Program-made: the position numbers and the translations under genes
Notes under the pieces: model-generated
The model's database searches: none
What the model was told of the DNA's origin: nothing
What the model saw: only the letters and a program-made list of their open reading frames with translations
Assembly: GCA_019916065.1 (NCBI GenBank)
Contig: CM034242.1
Location: forward strand, 14,694,823-14,758,822
Direction of reading: 5' to 3'
Length of the DNA stretch: 64,000 nt
Origin: Vitellaria paradoxa
Taxonomy: Eukaryota; Streptophyta; Magnoliopsida; Ericales; Sapotaceae
Shown here: piece after piece, positions 1 to 13,024 of the stretch
Layout: each line of letters starts with the position of its first letter
Numbering within the stretch: position 1 is the first letter of the stretch

Positions 1-6
1 CATTTA

Positions 7-536
7 GGATGCGTTTGGTTTGCTAAAAAAGTCAAAAAAAATTTGAAAATCTTTGAAAACTTCTATAAATCTTTAACACATTTTGCTTATCGTACTTCTT
101 GAAATTTCTATAAATTTATATATATTTATATATTCCAACAAATTTTTATAAATTCTGACAAATTTTTTACAAACTCCAAAACAATTCTACAAACCCAATA
201 ACTTTTTTACAAATTTCAAAAAAGTTTAAACAATTTTCAAAATATTTAACATAAATCCGTTGGAACAAATCAAAAAATCCATTCCAACGGTTTCTCTCTC
301 TAATATTCTACCCAAAAGTCAAAAAGTTCAATAATTTTTATAAAAGTTTTGATATAAATCCGTTGGAACAGACTTAAAAATCTGTTTCAACAGTTTCTTT
401 CTCCAACATTCTAACGTAAAAGTCAAAAAGTTACACTATTGAAATCTGAAAAAGTAGTTTAATGGTTAAACAACAAATGCTAAAAAGTTATCCAAACCAC
501 ATTTTTTATTATTTTTTTGTCCGTCCAAACGTTACC
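7..536. mobile_element. Tourist-like MITE (TTA-flanked), copy 1
   Basis: The ends form imperfect inverted repeats (left GGATGCGTTTGG, right complement GGTAACGTTTGG) and are flanked by TTA at 4-6 and 537-539, as expected for PIF/Harbinger-type MITEs. There is no coding capacity. Inside, a segment starting with AAATCCGTTGGAACA near 254 recurs near 356, an internal direct duplication of roughly 100 bp. The left part resembles, in opposite orientation, the element at 23390-23817, so they look like one family. The boundaries are seen directly; the superfamily is inferred from TSD and end sequence. Confidence 0.5.
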
Positions 537-539
537 TTA

Positions 540-3190
540 ATATATATGCTTGAAGTGTGTATAATTTCTGGCACTGTTTTTTCTGGCTTGTAATTCAATG
601 TTGGAATATTGGTTCTATCATGCGAATTAATAAAATCCACTGCCTAGGGCATTTGACCATATTAAAAATGGACTCGGGGTAGAGCCCCGTGCCCAAGTAC
701 ATTAGTTGATCGCTGGTACATATTTTAACCGTTAATTTTTGAATAGAATGTGAACATTTAAGACTTCCGCTAATTTGAACGAATTACGCCGATTCTTACA
801 TATAAAAACCAACAAAAAAAAAATATAATGACTATCAACCGACGCAACGGTGCACCAAGCCGACCCCCGCATTAATTAAAAACATCCATGCATGCCGTGC
901 ACCGATAATGGGCCGGCAAGCTAATTGATATGTAGGGTCTAAACAGCAGAAAGGCTGTCTGTATTTACTATAAAAGTTAATGGGCCACGGAATGAAGGCC
1001 GACCAACCACCTCAAAAAGTTGGTAGAGGTGTCGTGATTTATATACTGTCATTAAAAATATTTATTTATAAAAAAAAAACTATCAAAATAATAGTAAATT
1101 AGAATGATATAGTAATAATTTTTTTTTAAATTGAAAAACATGTTTATAAAATTTTATGTTAATAAAATTTTTTATTTAAACTTTCTTTAATTTTCGTAAA
1201 TTTTTATCGAATATAATTTTTTCCCAAAAATACCACGTGATAACATCAAGACAAAAATGTGCACCAAACGCCCATTGATCTCCTCAAATAAGTAAACGTC
1301 GAAGGAATTCATTTATGCGATACGATTCGCTAAATTATTATTGCCACTAGAATTGTACATTTATAAAGTCTGTCCAACTTAAAGAGGCGTATAAATTATT
1401 TAAATAATTTATTGTCAGGCTTACATGTATTTTAATAATCTCAATTTGTAATGTTAACTATATATATAACCATTTCATATTGTTTGTGTTGCTTTCAAAG
1501 TAATTTTAAAATGATTTTGAAATTTTTTATTTAATTATATACCAATAAAAGCAATGTACTGAAACATAATTTCAATCTTATTATTTAAGACCAATTAGCC
1601 AGCATCTACATCATTTTTTTTAAAATATTCTCTAAAACAAAGTAAAGCGTAACTTTAAAAATTCTCTAATAAAAAACATTCTGTATCGAAATTATTTATA
1701 AAAAGAATACTATGCTGACTCTCTATATGGCTGTATCTGGAAAGCCACAGCAGAAATTTTTAAAAATATAAAATGCGTAGAGATGCTAAATTTAATTCTG
1801 AATAATGGTTTGGGTTTATTTCCCAATTGTCTATAATTCGAGTTTTCTTAAGTTATTGAAAGATTTACCTGTATTTTAACTTCATAATCACATAAATTAA
1901 TCGAAATGTACGTAAATTATTTTGAATGTCCTTAATATTTAAAAAAAAAAAAGAAATATTAAAAAAGGAAGATGCCACAGTTAATTTACCTTTTATTCCT
2001 CCCTCTCTACTTTAGAGAAGATAATGAGTTTAAAATAATTGATACAAGCACTCTAAAAAATGAGTTCAAAATAATTTGCTGTCACTTCATCCTATTTTTT
2101 TTTTTACTAAGGATTCTCTAAGCCCTTTTTAAGTGATGTGATTTAGCTAAAAAAAAATAAATTAAATTAAAAACTCATTTTTATAGCATTTTTCGACGCC
2201 ATTTCTTTCTTTAAAGTGTTGTTGAAATCTGAATATTTTAGATTTTTTTTATCTTAATTTTTCTTTTCAAGAAATTATACTGCCTACCAAAAAAATGTTC
2301 CTTGAAAATTCTAAGCATCACTCTATTGAATTTACAGGCATGAGGCAGCATTTGTTTACTCAATTTACCATGTTTCTTTGAAAAGTAAGTTCTTGAGAAA
2401 AATTACTAAATTCAAATGAGGGCACTCTAAAAAATGACTTGTTTTGGTTTAGTTTCTTCATCCTTGCACCTTCTTTGCTTCAACTTGCCTTAGCTCTTCC
2501 TCCATTGTACTCTTGATACTTTTTGTGGACACCAACAATACAAGATCATGAGATATTTAAGATAAAATTAAATAATAGATAAATATAAATGAGTAATCGG
2601 CATGCTAAAAAATATAATAACCACAATATTACATGCCAATCACCAGTCTAAACAACTTCATATGTGTGAGTACCTAAATGCCATCCTATATTCACAAAGA
2701 GATAAAGTGCCCGTCTTAGCTACCCAGCGATGTGAGTGCCTAAACACCAGCCTACTATCCTTTGATGACATAAGTTCCCATGCTATGACATAAGTTCCCA
2801 CGCTATTTAATCGTTTAAAACTAGAGCTAGGCTATTCTCATGAACCAAGTGCGATGTATTGGCGTACCAAGTCAATGCTAGACTCCACCTAACTTTTTCT
2901 TTTTTGGTAAGTAGACTCCACCTAACTTAGATATGGCATAACACATTAATTGTGCCCTAAAAATGTTATCTTAATAGGGAATTTTATAATTAATTTGAGT
3001 CATTTTTAAAGTAAACCATACTTTTTAACTTAATAAATTGCACTTAATCAAAGTTTAGCTCTAATTATAAATATCAAGTAAAATGTTTAAAATAGAATAT
3101 TTTTTAAAATAAATTAAGTCCTTAGCAATTTATTAATTCAAAGGATAAGTTCTTAGATGTTTTAATTAATATATATTTATTTTTTATTTT
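540..3190. other. AT-rich intergenic stretch, no gene recognised
   Basis: I see no credible coding exon in this stretch; the only open frame (63 codons near 2602) has no recognisable content. The phrase CTCTAAAAAATGA occurs near 2051 and again near 2425, suggesting decayed repeat copies. A 19-20-bp direct repeat (GACATAAGTTCCCA...GCTAT) is present twice in tandem near 2766-2804. Confidence 0.5.
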
Positions 3191-5479
3191 GCTCAATAAA
3201 TAAATGAAGTAGTTGAACTGGTATTGGGAGGCTTAAATCATTCCAACACCTGAGGTGTGCCCACGCCACTGTCCCACGACCAAGGTGTGGCCATGTCCCA
3301 TGTTTCTTATTTGTCTGTTATATTCAATGTTTTTTCCTAATTCCTTAAGGCAGTTTCGATGAATCCTAATTCTAATCAAAGTTTACAGCTAGGATTAAAA
3401 AAATTAAAGGATAAATACTAAATAGCTAAGGTAGTTGCAAGAGATAAACCCTTATGGAGAAGAGAATAGAACAAAGGAAAAATATAATATATATATATAT
3501 ATACGTATATGTGTATCGTAATATATATATAGGAAGATATGATATATTCTCAAGCCAATGAGGAAGGGTCCTAAAGAAATTCTATCTCTGGAATATTGAT
3601 CTGTCTCAAAGCCTATATAAAGGTTATTGCTCAGATATAAGAAAATGGGGGAAAATAGAAAAGGATAGAGGAAAAGAGTAGAAGAGAAATATAGTGATTA
3701 GAATCCATTAGATTAGTTTAGTAATTTTTTTCATTTATTGGTAGCTAATCCAACTCATTTTTTGTTTTCTCAAGATAGTAGATCAACTATTTCTAGTTCA
3801 AATCATATTCAACATTGCTCTTGTATTCAATATTCACAGTGCTTCAAGACAATTACCACATTCACCAACGCATAGTGAAGACCATCCAAGCCTTTGAACG
3901 CCTTAAAAAACCTATCATAAAGTTTTGATAGATTAATTCTATCATGACTAAGAGAAAGAATCTTCTATTTTAAGTTCTATAAGCATCTCGATATTGTTTT
4001 CTATATATAAAAACCCTAGGACAATTTTTCTTATATAGGCTTAAACTTTTACTATACAAAACAAGGCTTCCAAAAATAGAATTTTCTATTTTCATGTTGA
4101 CCACTTAGTCGAGTGAGCTTCCAGCTAGTATCTAAAGAGTTCGTTCCTCAGTCCAATTTCAGCCTACTCTTCAAAAATTTTAGTCTACTCTTCAAAAACA
4201 CATTTTGAAGTTTTCAGTGAGCATTCAACTAGTATTTAGCAAGTTTTAAACTTATCCAATAGTGAGGTAGGTCTAAGTATTTCAAGATTCTCGCTCTATG
4301 GGTACCTAAATATTTTGAACTTTTCAGTAGGCACCCGATGGATTCAGCGAGATATCTAACATCCCATCTAGCCAATTCAGCAGTTCATTCAATGAAATAG
4401 GTCTATGGGTACATAGGGGTTTTGGATCTATAAATATATAAAGACAATGAGAATTTTCAACTTAATTAAATATTATTTAATATATGAACTTACGGCATCT
4501 TAACCTATATCTCGACGAACAAGTTTAGATTATGATTTTTGAAATTGCACAACTTGTGCAAATACCCAATACGAAAACAATATTGACATCTTGAAAACCC
4601 ACTTGGAGAAGCTATGCTGGGGTTTGTAGATCCAGAAAGAAAAACAAGCATACAATCCGCATGAAGACGCACAATTGTTTATTAGGGAAATTCATTTAAT
4701 AAAGAAAAATAATTCAGGATCCTTCACGTAAATCTAACTTAAAATTTTCACTATGAATCAATGATTACAGGGATCTCAACTGAGAGAATATAAATTTTCT
4801 TAATCAAAGTAATTTTTTATCTACTTAATTTAGATTTTCATATCCTTACTTGCTAGACATCAGCAGTGCACCTCCTTTGTGAAATTCCACCTGCTCCAAC
4901 TACAGTAGAAAAGCTCTCTCGATCTAGATAGCAATTCTAGATCTCAGATTCAAGAACCAACTCATTTTGCCAAAAAATTAAATATTTTGCAAAGAGGCTA
5001 TAATAATCTAGGTTTGATGGAATTTCTTGTATTTTTGCTCTCAAGGTAATGATTGATTAGGTTTATAATAAAGCTTAAGGTTTTGAAAATGTTTGAGAAT
5101 ATTAACAAGTGTAGAAAAAGTTAAAAAAAAAATCTTAAATTGCTATAAAGAGAAATAAGGGCAAAAATTTGGTCATACTTTGCAAGTAGCTCCCGGGCTC
5201 GACCTATCAGTGAAGAGTTCTATAATTTGATATTTATTCATTGGTCGACTTTATAAGCAGCTTGTGAAGATGACCTACTCGTGAAGTACTCTGGCTAGAA
5301 CATTTAAAGTTGTCTTTTTCTCCTTTAAAATTTAAAAACTCTCACACCTTTTGTCATTAAAATCTGCACTCAAATATCCTTCTAATTAAATGATGAATTA
5401 TACAAACACTTTTTGGCAAACATGCAAATGACTCAAATTTCACAACTAATTAGATGACATTATAATATTCCAAACTTTA
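3191..5479. other. Decayed repetitive DNA, unclassified
   Basis: No open frame of note. There is an (AT)n run at about 3485-3505, a TATA-like CCTATATAAAGG near 3610, and several GTCGAG/GAGCTTCC-type phrases around 4110-4350 and 5200-5290 that look like remnants of repeats. No paired LTRs or target duplications could be defined, so I leave it unclassified. Confidence 0.35.
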
Positions 5480-5484
5480 AAAGC

Positions 5485-5973
5485 TGTTGAGACAAACTCT
5501 ATAATTGAGAATTTAAATATGGTAATGAAGTAAGAAAAATAATTATGGGCAAGAAATAAAGAATAATTGCAGCGCACAAAAGCACAACGAATTATATGGT
5601 TCGGTATAACGTCTATGTTCATAGGTGAAGACATGAGAAATATTTTTACTACCACAAAAGGATAATATAAAAAATAAGAAAGACACAAAATATTTCGATA
5701 CCAAAATTAAGACAAAAAATACCTAAAATATATTTCATCTTATACAGTTAAATTTTCTCACACATCTCTACATTTTAATCTTTTATTTATTTATTTATTT
5801 ATTATTATTATTATTATTTTGTACTTTTCCCGTTCTCCCAAGCTCCCTTTTTATACTTGAGAAGAAAACCAAAATAGCCAACCTAAAATTGATGACAAGA
5901 CGTAAACATTCGAAAAATGAATGGATGAGACAAAGTCAATCCCCAACATAGGATTGCCAACTAATTATCAACA
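5485..5973 (-). repeat. 3' LTR of the copia element
   Basis: Starts TGTTGAGACAAACTC and ends ATTATCAACA on the plus strand. It aligns along its length with the segment at 10035-10511, with many substitutions and small indels, including a longer (TTTA/TTA)n stretch near 5780-5820. It is the 3' LTR because the element reads on the minus strand. Confidence 0.9.
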
Positions 5974-5985
5974 ATTCTCCTTCTC
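5974..5985 (-). promoter_or_regulatory. Polypurine tract of the copia element
   Basis: Plus strand ATTCTCCTTCTC, i.e. GAGAAGGAGAAT on the element strand, lies directly inside the 3' LTR, where the plus-strand primer is expected. Confidence 0.75.
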
Positions 5986-6260
5986 AATCCCATGTGTGGG
6001 CAATCACAATCATCTGCTATCTCCTCCATAACGCTCTAGAAGGTTTTTTAAATATAATAACCACTAATCAAGTCCAAGCAATGCTTAAATTTCTGAACAG
6101 GAACTAGCTTAGTCAACATATCAGTTGGATTATCTATCATACCAATCTTCTGAATTCCAATATGTCCTTAAGATATAATTTCTCGAATAAAATGATATCT
6201 GACATCAATGTGTTTGGTCCTCTCATGATGCATTTGATTTTTGGTCAAATGCATGACACT

Positions 6261-9200
6261 TTAGCTATCACAATATATTACAGTATGATCCTGTTTTAAA
6301 CCCAATTCGCTAAGTAAGCCTTTTAAACATATAGCTTCTTTCATTACTTTAGTTATTGTCATATATTCTGCCTCCATAGTGGACAAAGCAACTGTAGTCT
6401 GTAATGTTTCTTTCCAACTAATGGCAGAACCTGAAGGAGTTAAGACATACCCTGTCAGAGATCTTCTCTTATCAAGATCAGCAGAATTATCTGAATCCAC
6501 AAATCCAATAGCAGTACTATTTGCACCACGACTATCAAATACTAAACCAATATCTGTAGTACCTCTTAAGTATCGAAATATCCATTTCACGGCCTGCCAG
6601 TGAGCCTTACCAGGATTAGCCATATATCTGCTCACAACACCAACTGCATGTGAAATATCCGAACGAGTACATACCACAGCATACATGAAGCTTCCAACTG
6701 CACTAGAATATAGCACATGAGATATGTCTATCTTTTCTTTTTCAGACTATGGTGACAAAACTACTAAAAGCTTAATATAAGCAGCAAGTGGAGTACTCAC
6801 AAGCTTAGAATATTGCATACCAAAACGTTCAAATATTTTCGCAATGTACTTTTTATGTGACAAATATAACTTTTCTACTTTTCTATGCCTACGAATTTCT
6901 GTACCCAAAATCTTCTTTGCTGGACCCAAATCTTTCATTTCAAACTTACCACTAAGTTGAGCTTTCAACCTGAGAGTCTCAGACATATCCTTTGCAGTAA
7001 TGAGCATGTCATCAACATACAATAACAAATGCACAAAAGAATTATTTGCGAGCTTTTTGAAGTAGACACAATTATCATGCTTACTTCTAAAGTATCTATG
7101 CTTAATCATGAATGTGTCAAACTGCTTGTATCACTGTCTAGGTGATTGCTTCGAGCCATACAAAGATTTCTTCAATAAGCAAACATGGTCCTCCTTTTCT
7201 GTAACAACAAACCCTTCTGGTTGATGCATGTAAATCTCTTCTTCAAGCTCACCATGTAAGAAAACTGTTTTGACATCAAGTTGTTTAAGCTCTAAGTCAA
7301 ACGTGGCAACCATAGCAAGCAACAGATGAATAATGCTATGCTTCACAACTGGTGAGAACACTTCATTGAAGTCTACACCTTCCTTTTGACTGTAGTCCTT
7401 GGCCACCAAGCCTACCTTGTACCTTGCATCTTCTGTTCCTGAGATTCATTCTTTTCTTTTGAAGACCCATTTGCACCCAACAATCATTTTGCCCTTAGGT
7501 AGTATCTCTAGCTACCATGTCCAATTCTTCTTAAGATACTCAATTTCTTCATTCATAGCAATAGCCCATTGTGTTGACTCCTTACTTGTGACAGCTCCAT
7601 GATATATTATATAGGTTCTTAAAACTCTATTGTTTCTGCCATCATCAAAGCATAAGAGACAAAATTAACATTATTGTACCTCAAAGACGGTCTGATAATT
7701 CTTTTCTATCTACCAGTAGCAATACTATATGGTTACTGAGACAGTGCATCATCCGCTCGTGCATCTTGTCCATCTTCTCTAATGGGCTCATCAGAAATAG
7801 TATATTCTCTAGAAGGGTCTACTTTCAAAACTATACCCTTTCTCCAAGCTCAAGATTTTTACCTTTATCAACATACTACTTTTTCAGATGTAGCATGACT
7901 GATTCATCAAAGGTAACGTCTTTGCTTATCATGAATTTGGATGACTTAGGATCAGGACACCACAATCATATCCTTTCACCCCAGATCCATATCCCAGAAA
8001 AATGCACTTCTTGGCTCATAACTCAAGCTTTCCTTCATTAACATATGCATAGGCTGGACAACCAAAAATTCTTAAATTACAATAGTCAGCAGGATTACCT
8101 CACCACACCTCTTCAGGAGTCTTGCACTTAATAAAAGTTGATGGAGATCGATTCACCAAGTAGCAAATTATGGAAATGTCTTCAGCCCAAAAATCTTTTC
8201 CCAAACAAGCATTAGAGAGAAAACAATGAGCTATCTCCAAAAGTATCCTGTTCATGCGTTCTACTGCACTATTCTACTGGGGTGTTTTTATAACTGTAAA
8301 ATATCTTATAATCCCTTTATTATTGCAGAACTCATCAAATTCTCCTGAACAGAACTCAAAACCATTGTTAGTCTTGAGCTGTTTAATTTTCTTTTTTGTC
8401 TGTTTCTCAATCATGGCCTTCCATTGTTTAAACTTGAGAAACACTTCATCTTTGTGGTTTAAAATAGTAAATCTTGACCTTTTTTGAGTAGTCGTCAACA
8501 AAGGTCACAAAATATCTTGATCCAGCTTTTGACGAAACCCAAAAATGACCTCATAGGTCAGAATGGATATAGTTTAATCTGCCTTTAGTTCTATGAATGG
8601 CTTTACTAAACTGGACTCTACATTACTTGCCAAAGATACAATGTTCACAAAAGTCTAACTTTCCTGTTCTCTGAGCACTTAGTAAACCTTGTTTACTTAG
8701 CACCATCATGCCTTTCTCGCTCATATGTCCCAAATGCATATGCCATAATTGGGTAGTGTCATAGTCTGAATCCATTGACGATAAGATAGCTGCATCTCCA
8801 AGAACATATTGTCTTGAAGTACATAGAGGTTTTTAGTTAGCCTTCCTTTCATGACCACCAAAAATCCTTTTGTTACTTGCAGGAATCCCCCCTTCAATTA
8901 TATACTTACAACCATTAGAGTCAAAAGTACCAAGGGAGAAGATTTTTCTTCAAATTTATCACGTGTCGGACATCTGTCAAAGTTTTTACAATACCGTCAT
9001 GCATCTTAATTCGAAATATTCTAGTACCAATAGTTTTACAAAGTGCATCGTTCCCCATTAAAATTGTACCACTGTTCATCGATTGGTATGTCGTGAACCA
9101 ATCTCGATTAGGACACATATGGTAGGAGCAACTTGAGTCAAGAATTCACTCCTCATTGGAAGATTCATGAACGACCGCCACTAATAAAACAGTTTTGTCA

Positions 9201-9667
9201 CTATCTGAATTTTCTTCGGCAACGCCAGCAACTCTTTTCTCCTCCTTCTGTTTGAGTTTCAGACAGTTTTTCTTATAATGCCCTGTCTTCTTGCAATAGT
9301 GGCATTTAATCTTTTTCGATCTGGATTTTGATATGGAACAACCTCTGCTGCTACTACTGGAATCACTTCTCTCTAATAACCTCCTCCTAACTGTCAGACC
9401 CTTAGTCTAATTTTCACCTCCATCCTCGGACACTTTTGCTCTCAATTCTTCTAATAACAAGGATGCTTTGACATCCTCTATAAAGATAGTATCTTTTCTA
9501 TAAAGTATCGTTGTAACAAAATGCTTATACGATGGAAGTAAAGAATATAATACAATAAAGGCTTGATCTTCATCATCAATTTTAATATCAATATTTTTCA
9601 AATCTATGACCATTTTATTGAACTCGTCAAGGTGAATTTGAATGAGTGTACCTTCTTTCATGCGCAA
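6261..9667 (-). pseudogene. copia gag-pol polyprotein, multiply interrupted
   Basis: Read on the minus strand. A gag (UBN2-like) segment lies at 9667-9407, followed by a CCHC zinc knuckle near 9305-9260 (pattern C-x2-C-x4-H-x4-C). The protease region near 9150-8921 shows DSSCSYHM where copia proteases usually have D-S-G, so the catalytic-site glycine looks replaced by serine. Integrase fragments lie near 8900-8274. Reverse transcriptase is split at 7409-7131 and 7109-6747 and keeps the YVDD catalytic motif. RNase H is at 6716-6261. Stops and frameshifts separate these blocks, so no functional polyprotein can be made. Confidence 0.9.
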
Positions 9668-10018
9668 AGTGTAGAGATGCTATTTCAAATAAAGCATGTT
9701 TGTGAGAGACTTTGTCGTGGACAAATTTTCTAATTTGAAACATAATTTTGCCTAATTGTCTCATCTGTAACTTCTCACAATACTTCGACACTTAAACACA
9801 ATTAAATTGCACTTAGTGCTTTAGCGTCAAAGTCTAATTTATCTTCATCTGACATCGTTGTAGGGAGCTTTCCTTTTCATCTAAAGCTCTGTGTAAACTC
9901 TATTAGGTTAATAAAGCATGCATTTTTACACACCATAAACAGAAACTATTCTTCCTGTCAAATTTCACAATTTCATATTTAATAGCTGTCATATTAAGAA
10001 TCTCAAAAGAGATAACTT

Positions 10019-10031
10019 GGCTCTGATACCA
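10019..10031 (-). promoter_or_regulatory. Primer binding site (initiator tRNA-Met)
   Basis: The plus strand reads GGCTCTGATACCA. Its complement TGGTATCAGAGCC is the usual copia primer binding site for initiator methionine tRNA. It lies 3 bases inside the right LTR, fixing the element as minus-strand. Confidence 0.92.
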
Positions 10032-10034
10032 GTT

Positions 10035-10511
10035 TGTTGTGATAAACTCTGTAATTGAGAATTTAGATATGATAATGAAGTAGGAAAAATAATTATGGGC
10101 AATAAATAAAAAATAATTGTAACACATAAAAGTACAATGAATTACGTGGTTCGGCTCAATGCCTATATCCACTAGCGGATATAGTAGAAGTATTTTTACA
10201 ACCACAAAAGGATAATACAAAAAATGAGAAAGATACAAAATATTTCGTTACCAAAATTAAAACAAAAAGTACTCGAAATATATCTCACCCTATACTTTTA
10301 AATTCTCTCACACCTCTTTATACTTTAATCTTTTATTTATTTATTTCTTTTTTTTCTACACTTCTCCCGTTCTCCCACGCTCCCTTTTTTACGTTTGACA
10401 ATAAAATCAAAATAGTCAACCTGAAACTGATGACAAGCTAGACATTTTGAAAAAATGAATAAATGAGACAAATTCAATCCCCAACATGGGATTGCCGGCT
10501 AATTAGCAACA
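10035..10511 (-). repeat. 5' LTR of the copia element
   Basis: Starts TGTTGTGATAAACTC and ends TTAGCAACA on the plus strand. It is homologous to 5485-5973 and adjoins the primer binding site, so it is the 5' LTR of the minus-strand element. Confidence 0.9.
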
Positions 10512-11900
10512 AAAGCTTACACGAACTGCAAGTTCAAAAACTGACGCGAATTAATACTTACAAACAAAATATGTGCTCGAGAATTGCTAATAGCATACCA
10601 CACAAACACAAACACAAAGACAAACATTTATCACAACAAATTGTGAATTACAAAATGTCAAACTAAACAGAACCAAACGCATGTTCAAGGGTTTAATTTA
10701 TCTATTATTCCTAATTCACTCCTCTATTCCTTTTTCTTCTCTTGCCTCAAAATTAAAAGCATTTTTTTTCAAGTTTGCTGGGTGCTCAAAACACTTCCAG
10801 AGAGAATAAGCGATGAGATTCACACTCATCCTTCCAAGTCCAAGTCCCAAATTCCATGTTCTTAATGCTGGAGCCCTAGCAAGAACCCACAGAGCTTCAC
10901 TCTCTTGCAACCCCAACAGCTCAATGGCTCATATTTCCCCAAACAATCAGATGAAAACCTAGTTGAATCTCCTCATCAAAAGTAACAAAAACAACCCACC
11001 GAAAAGGATTGAAGATGAAACAGAGACCACTAATGTATTACTACCTACCATGTCTAAAATAATAGAGGCATCAAAAGGGCAAAAGCTGGACTTTCAGCTC
11101 CAGACGTTAGGGCCCTTTTTCAGAATCACTCCCAGGAGCTTGGAAACCCCACAGTTGGAGCTTGGGAGGGCTAAGGGGCTGATTAGGGCCTGGTTTGGGG
11201 GAAATTTCTTCACCTGGACTCCATCAGGTTGAAGAGAGAGACTATGGGAATGGAGAGATCAATCTTCGGGACCAGTTTGTTCATTAGAGCTGTTGCCATT
11301 AGACATGGGTATGACTCTGGTTGCACCACAACCCAGTTACTTGCCATCAATGATTCTGATCTTTACCATTCCAAGGTTCTGCTCTTCCTCATACTTACTA
11401 CTCTCAAATCATTTTTACTTGGGTTTTTAACTTTTTATTTTTGTTTTGTTTCTAACTTTCATAGAAAAAACATTTTGCAAAAGGAACTAACTTTTTAAGG
11501 GTCTATTTTTAAGATTAAAGTTACAAATTTTTATAAAACTTTTTTTTGATTATTTTTGTATTTCATGTATATTTATTAATTGTTTCCAAATTTTTTAAAA
11601 TTTAATAAAGATAAAATATCCAGATCACTCAATTACATTGGAATAGATTTTATTAGCTCAAAATTCTAATAATATACAAAAATTGTTTAAACGAATCATT
11701 CAATTATATTCAAACAATTCATGTTAATATATTTAATTTTATCTTTCAAATATCAAAAAGTGACTGGCGCATTCGACTTTCTTTTAACCTTAGAATCGTT
11801 ATCTAAATCAGTAAACTAAAAATTGGACCCTTGATGGAAATTTTTTATTTATTATTATTATGGAGGAATTTGACTCGAAAGAAACTAAGATTGCGTTATT

Positions 11901-12933
11901 TGGCCCCTTTTGGTAATGTTTCCGTTTTCTGTTTTTCTGTTTATGTTTTCAAAATTTTGTAAACAAGCAACAGAAATATGTTTGATAAACTTGTTTACGT
12001 TTTTTGTTTAAAAAAAATAAAAATATAAACAGAAAAAATGTGCTTTCACTTTGATTTTCTTTTCTGTTACCAATATTTTGTCAATTTTAAAACTTTGCCT
12101 ATTTTTGTTACATTACATAAAAATAAATTATTTTATTCAAATATTTTATTAAAATAAGTTATTTTAATAAATAATATAATTAAATTCAATAAATTAAAGT
12201 AATTATATAAATTAATATAAATTATTTTTAATAAATAATAAAACTAAATTAATTAATTTAATTTAATTTTATAATTAATTATTGCTAAATTATCTGAAAT
12301 AAATATCATAATTAATTTATTTAATTTAATAATTAAATGAATTTATGTAAAATAATTAATAATAAATAATTAAATTACATTAATTTTTAATTTAATTTAA
12401 TTTAAGAATTATTATTAAATTATTTTAAATAAATATCATAATTAAATTAAAATTTTTATGATTTAATTAATTTAATTTATATAAAATATATTTTATTAAA
12501 TTATTTTAATAAATAATTAAATGAATTTAATGAATTTAAAAATAAATAATTTAATTTAATAATTAATATAATATAATTATTTATTTAATATGAAATAGAT
12601 TTTATTAAATTATTTTTAATAGATAATATAATTTAATATAATTTATATTTATTGAATTAAATGATTTTAATAAATAATTTATTGTATTTAATTAATTAAT
12701 TATATTAATTATATAAAATTAATATAAAATATATTTTATTAAGTTTTATTAATTTTTTAAAACTAATAAAATTAAATATTTTTTAAAATAAAAAATTAAT
12801 AATTATAAACAAACATGTATTTCCAAACGCAGTTTCAGTTTTCATTTTAAAAAAATAAATGACAATAGAGAAACAAAAAATAGAAAACGACAATAGAAAA
12901 ATAATAACAAAAAAAGACAACGTTGTCAAAGGG
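11901..12933. repeat. Very AT-rich MITE-like element in the GNAT intron
   Basis: This fills most of the intron between the two GNAT exons. The outer parts carry phrases such as GTAATGTTTCCGTTTTCTG and AAACAGAAAA; the core (about 12130-12800) is almost only A and T. The left part read in reverse complement matches the right parts of the repeats at about 54670-54880 and 55190-55395 (for example GTTTACAAAATTTT then ATAAACAGAAAA, then ACATTACC). It is therefore a dispersed family, probably a MITE. The exact ends and TSD are not certain. Confidence 0.45.
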
Positions 12934-13024
12934 ATTAATATGCCACAGCTGGTTCAATTCTACAAGAGAATTGGGTTCAAGACGGTACGGGAAGTGAATG
13001 GTTCATCCATGGGGGACCTACCAC

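Larger units (their letters stand above)
5480..10516 (-). mobile_element. Ty1-copia LTR retrotransposon, complete ends but coding-dead
   Basis: Two LTRs (5485-5973 and 10035-10511), both starting TG and ending CA, are flanked by the identical 5-bp target duplication AAAGC (5480-5484 and 10512-10516). A primer binding site complementary to initiator tRNA-Met lies beside the right LTR and a purine-rich tract beside the left LTR, so the element is transcribed on the minus strand. Domain order along that strand is gag, zinc knuckle, protease, integrase, reverse transcriptase, RNase H, which is the copia order. The reading frame is interrupted by many stops and frameshifts. The LTRs differ at many positions, implying an old insertion. 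Confidence 0.93.

Noticed and set aside
3550..3870. Possible solo LTR (TATA-like box, A-rich end)
   Set aside because: No TG...CA ends, no target duplication and no partner LTR could be defined.
6379..6603. Plus-strand open frame in the copia RNase H region
   Set aside because: Antisense shadow of the retrotransposon RNase H.
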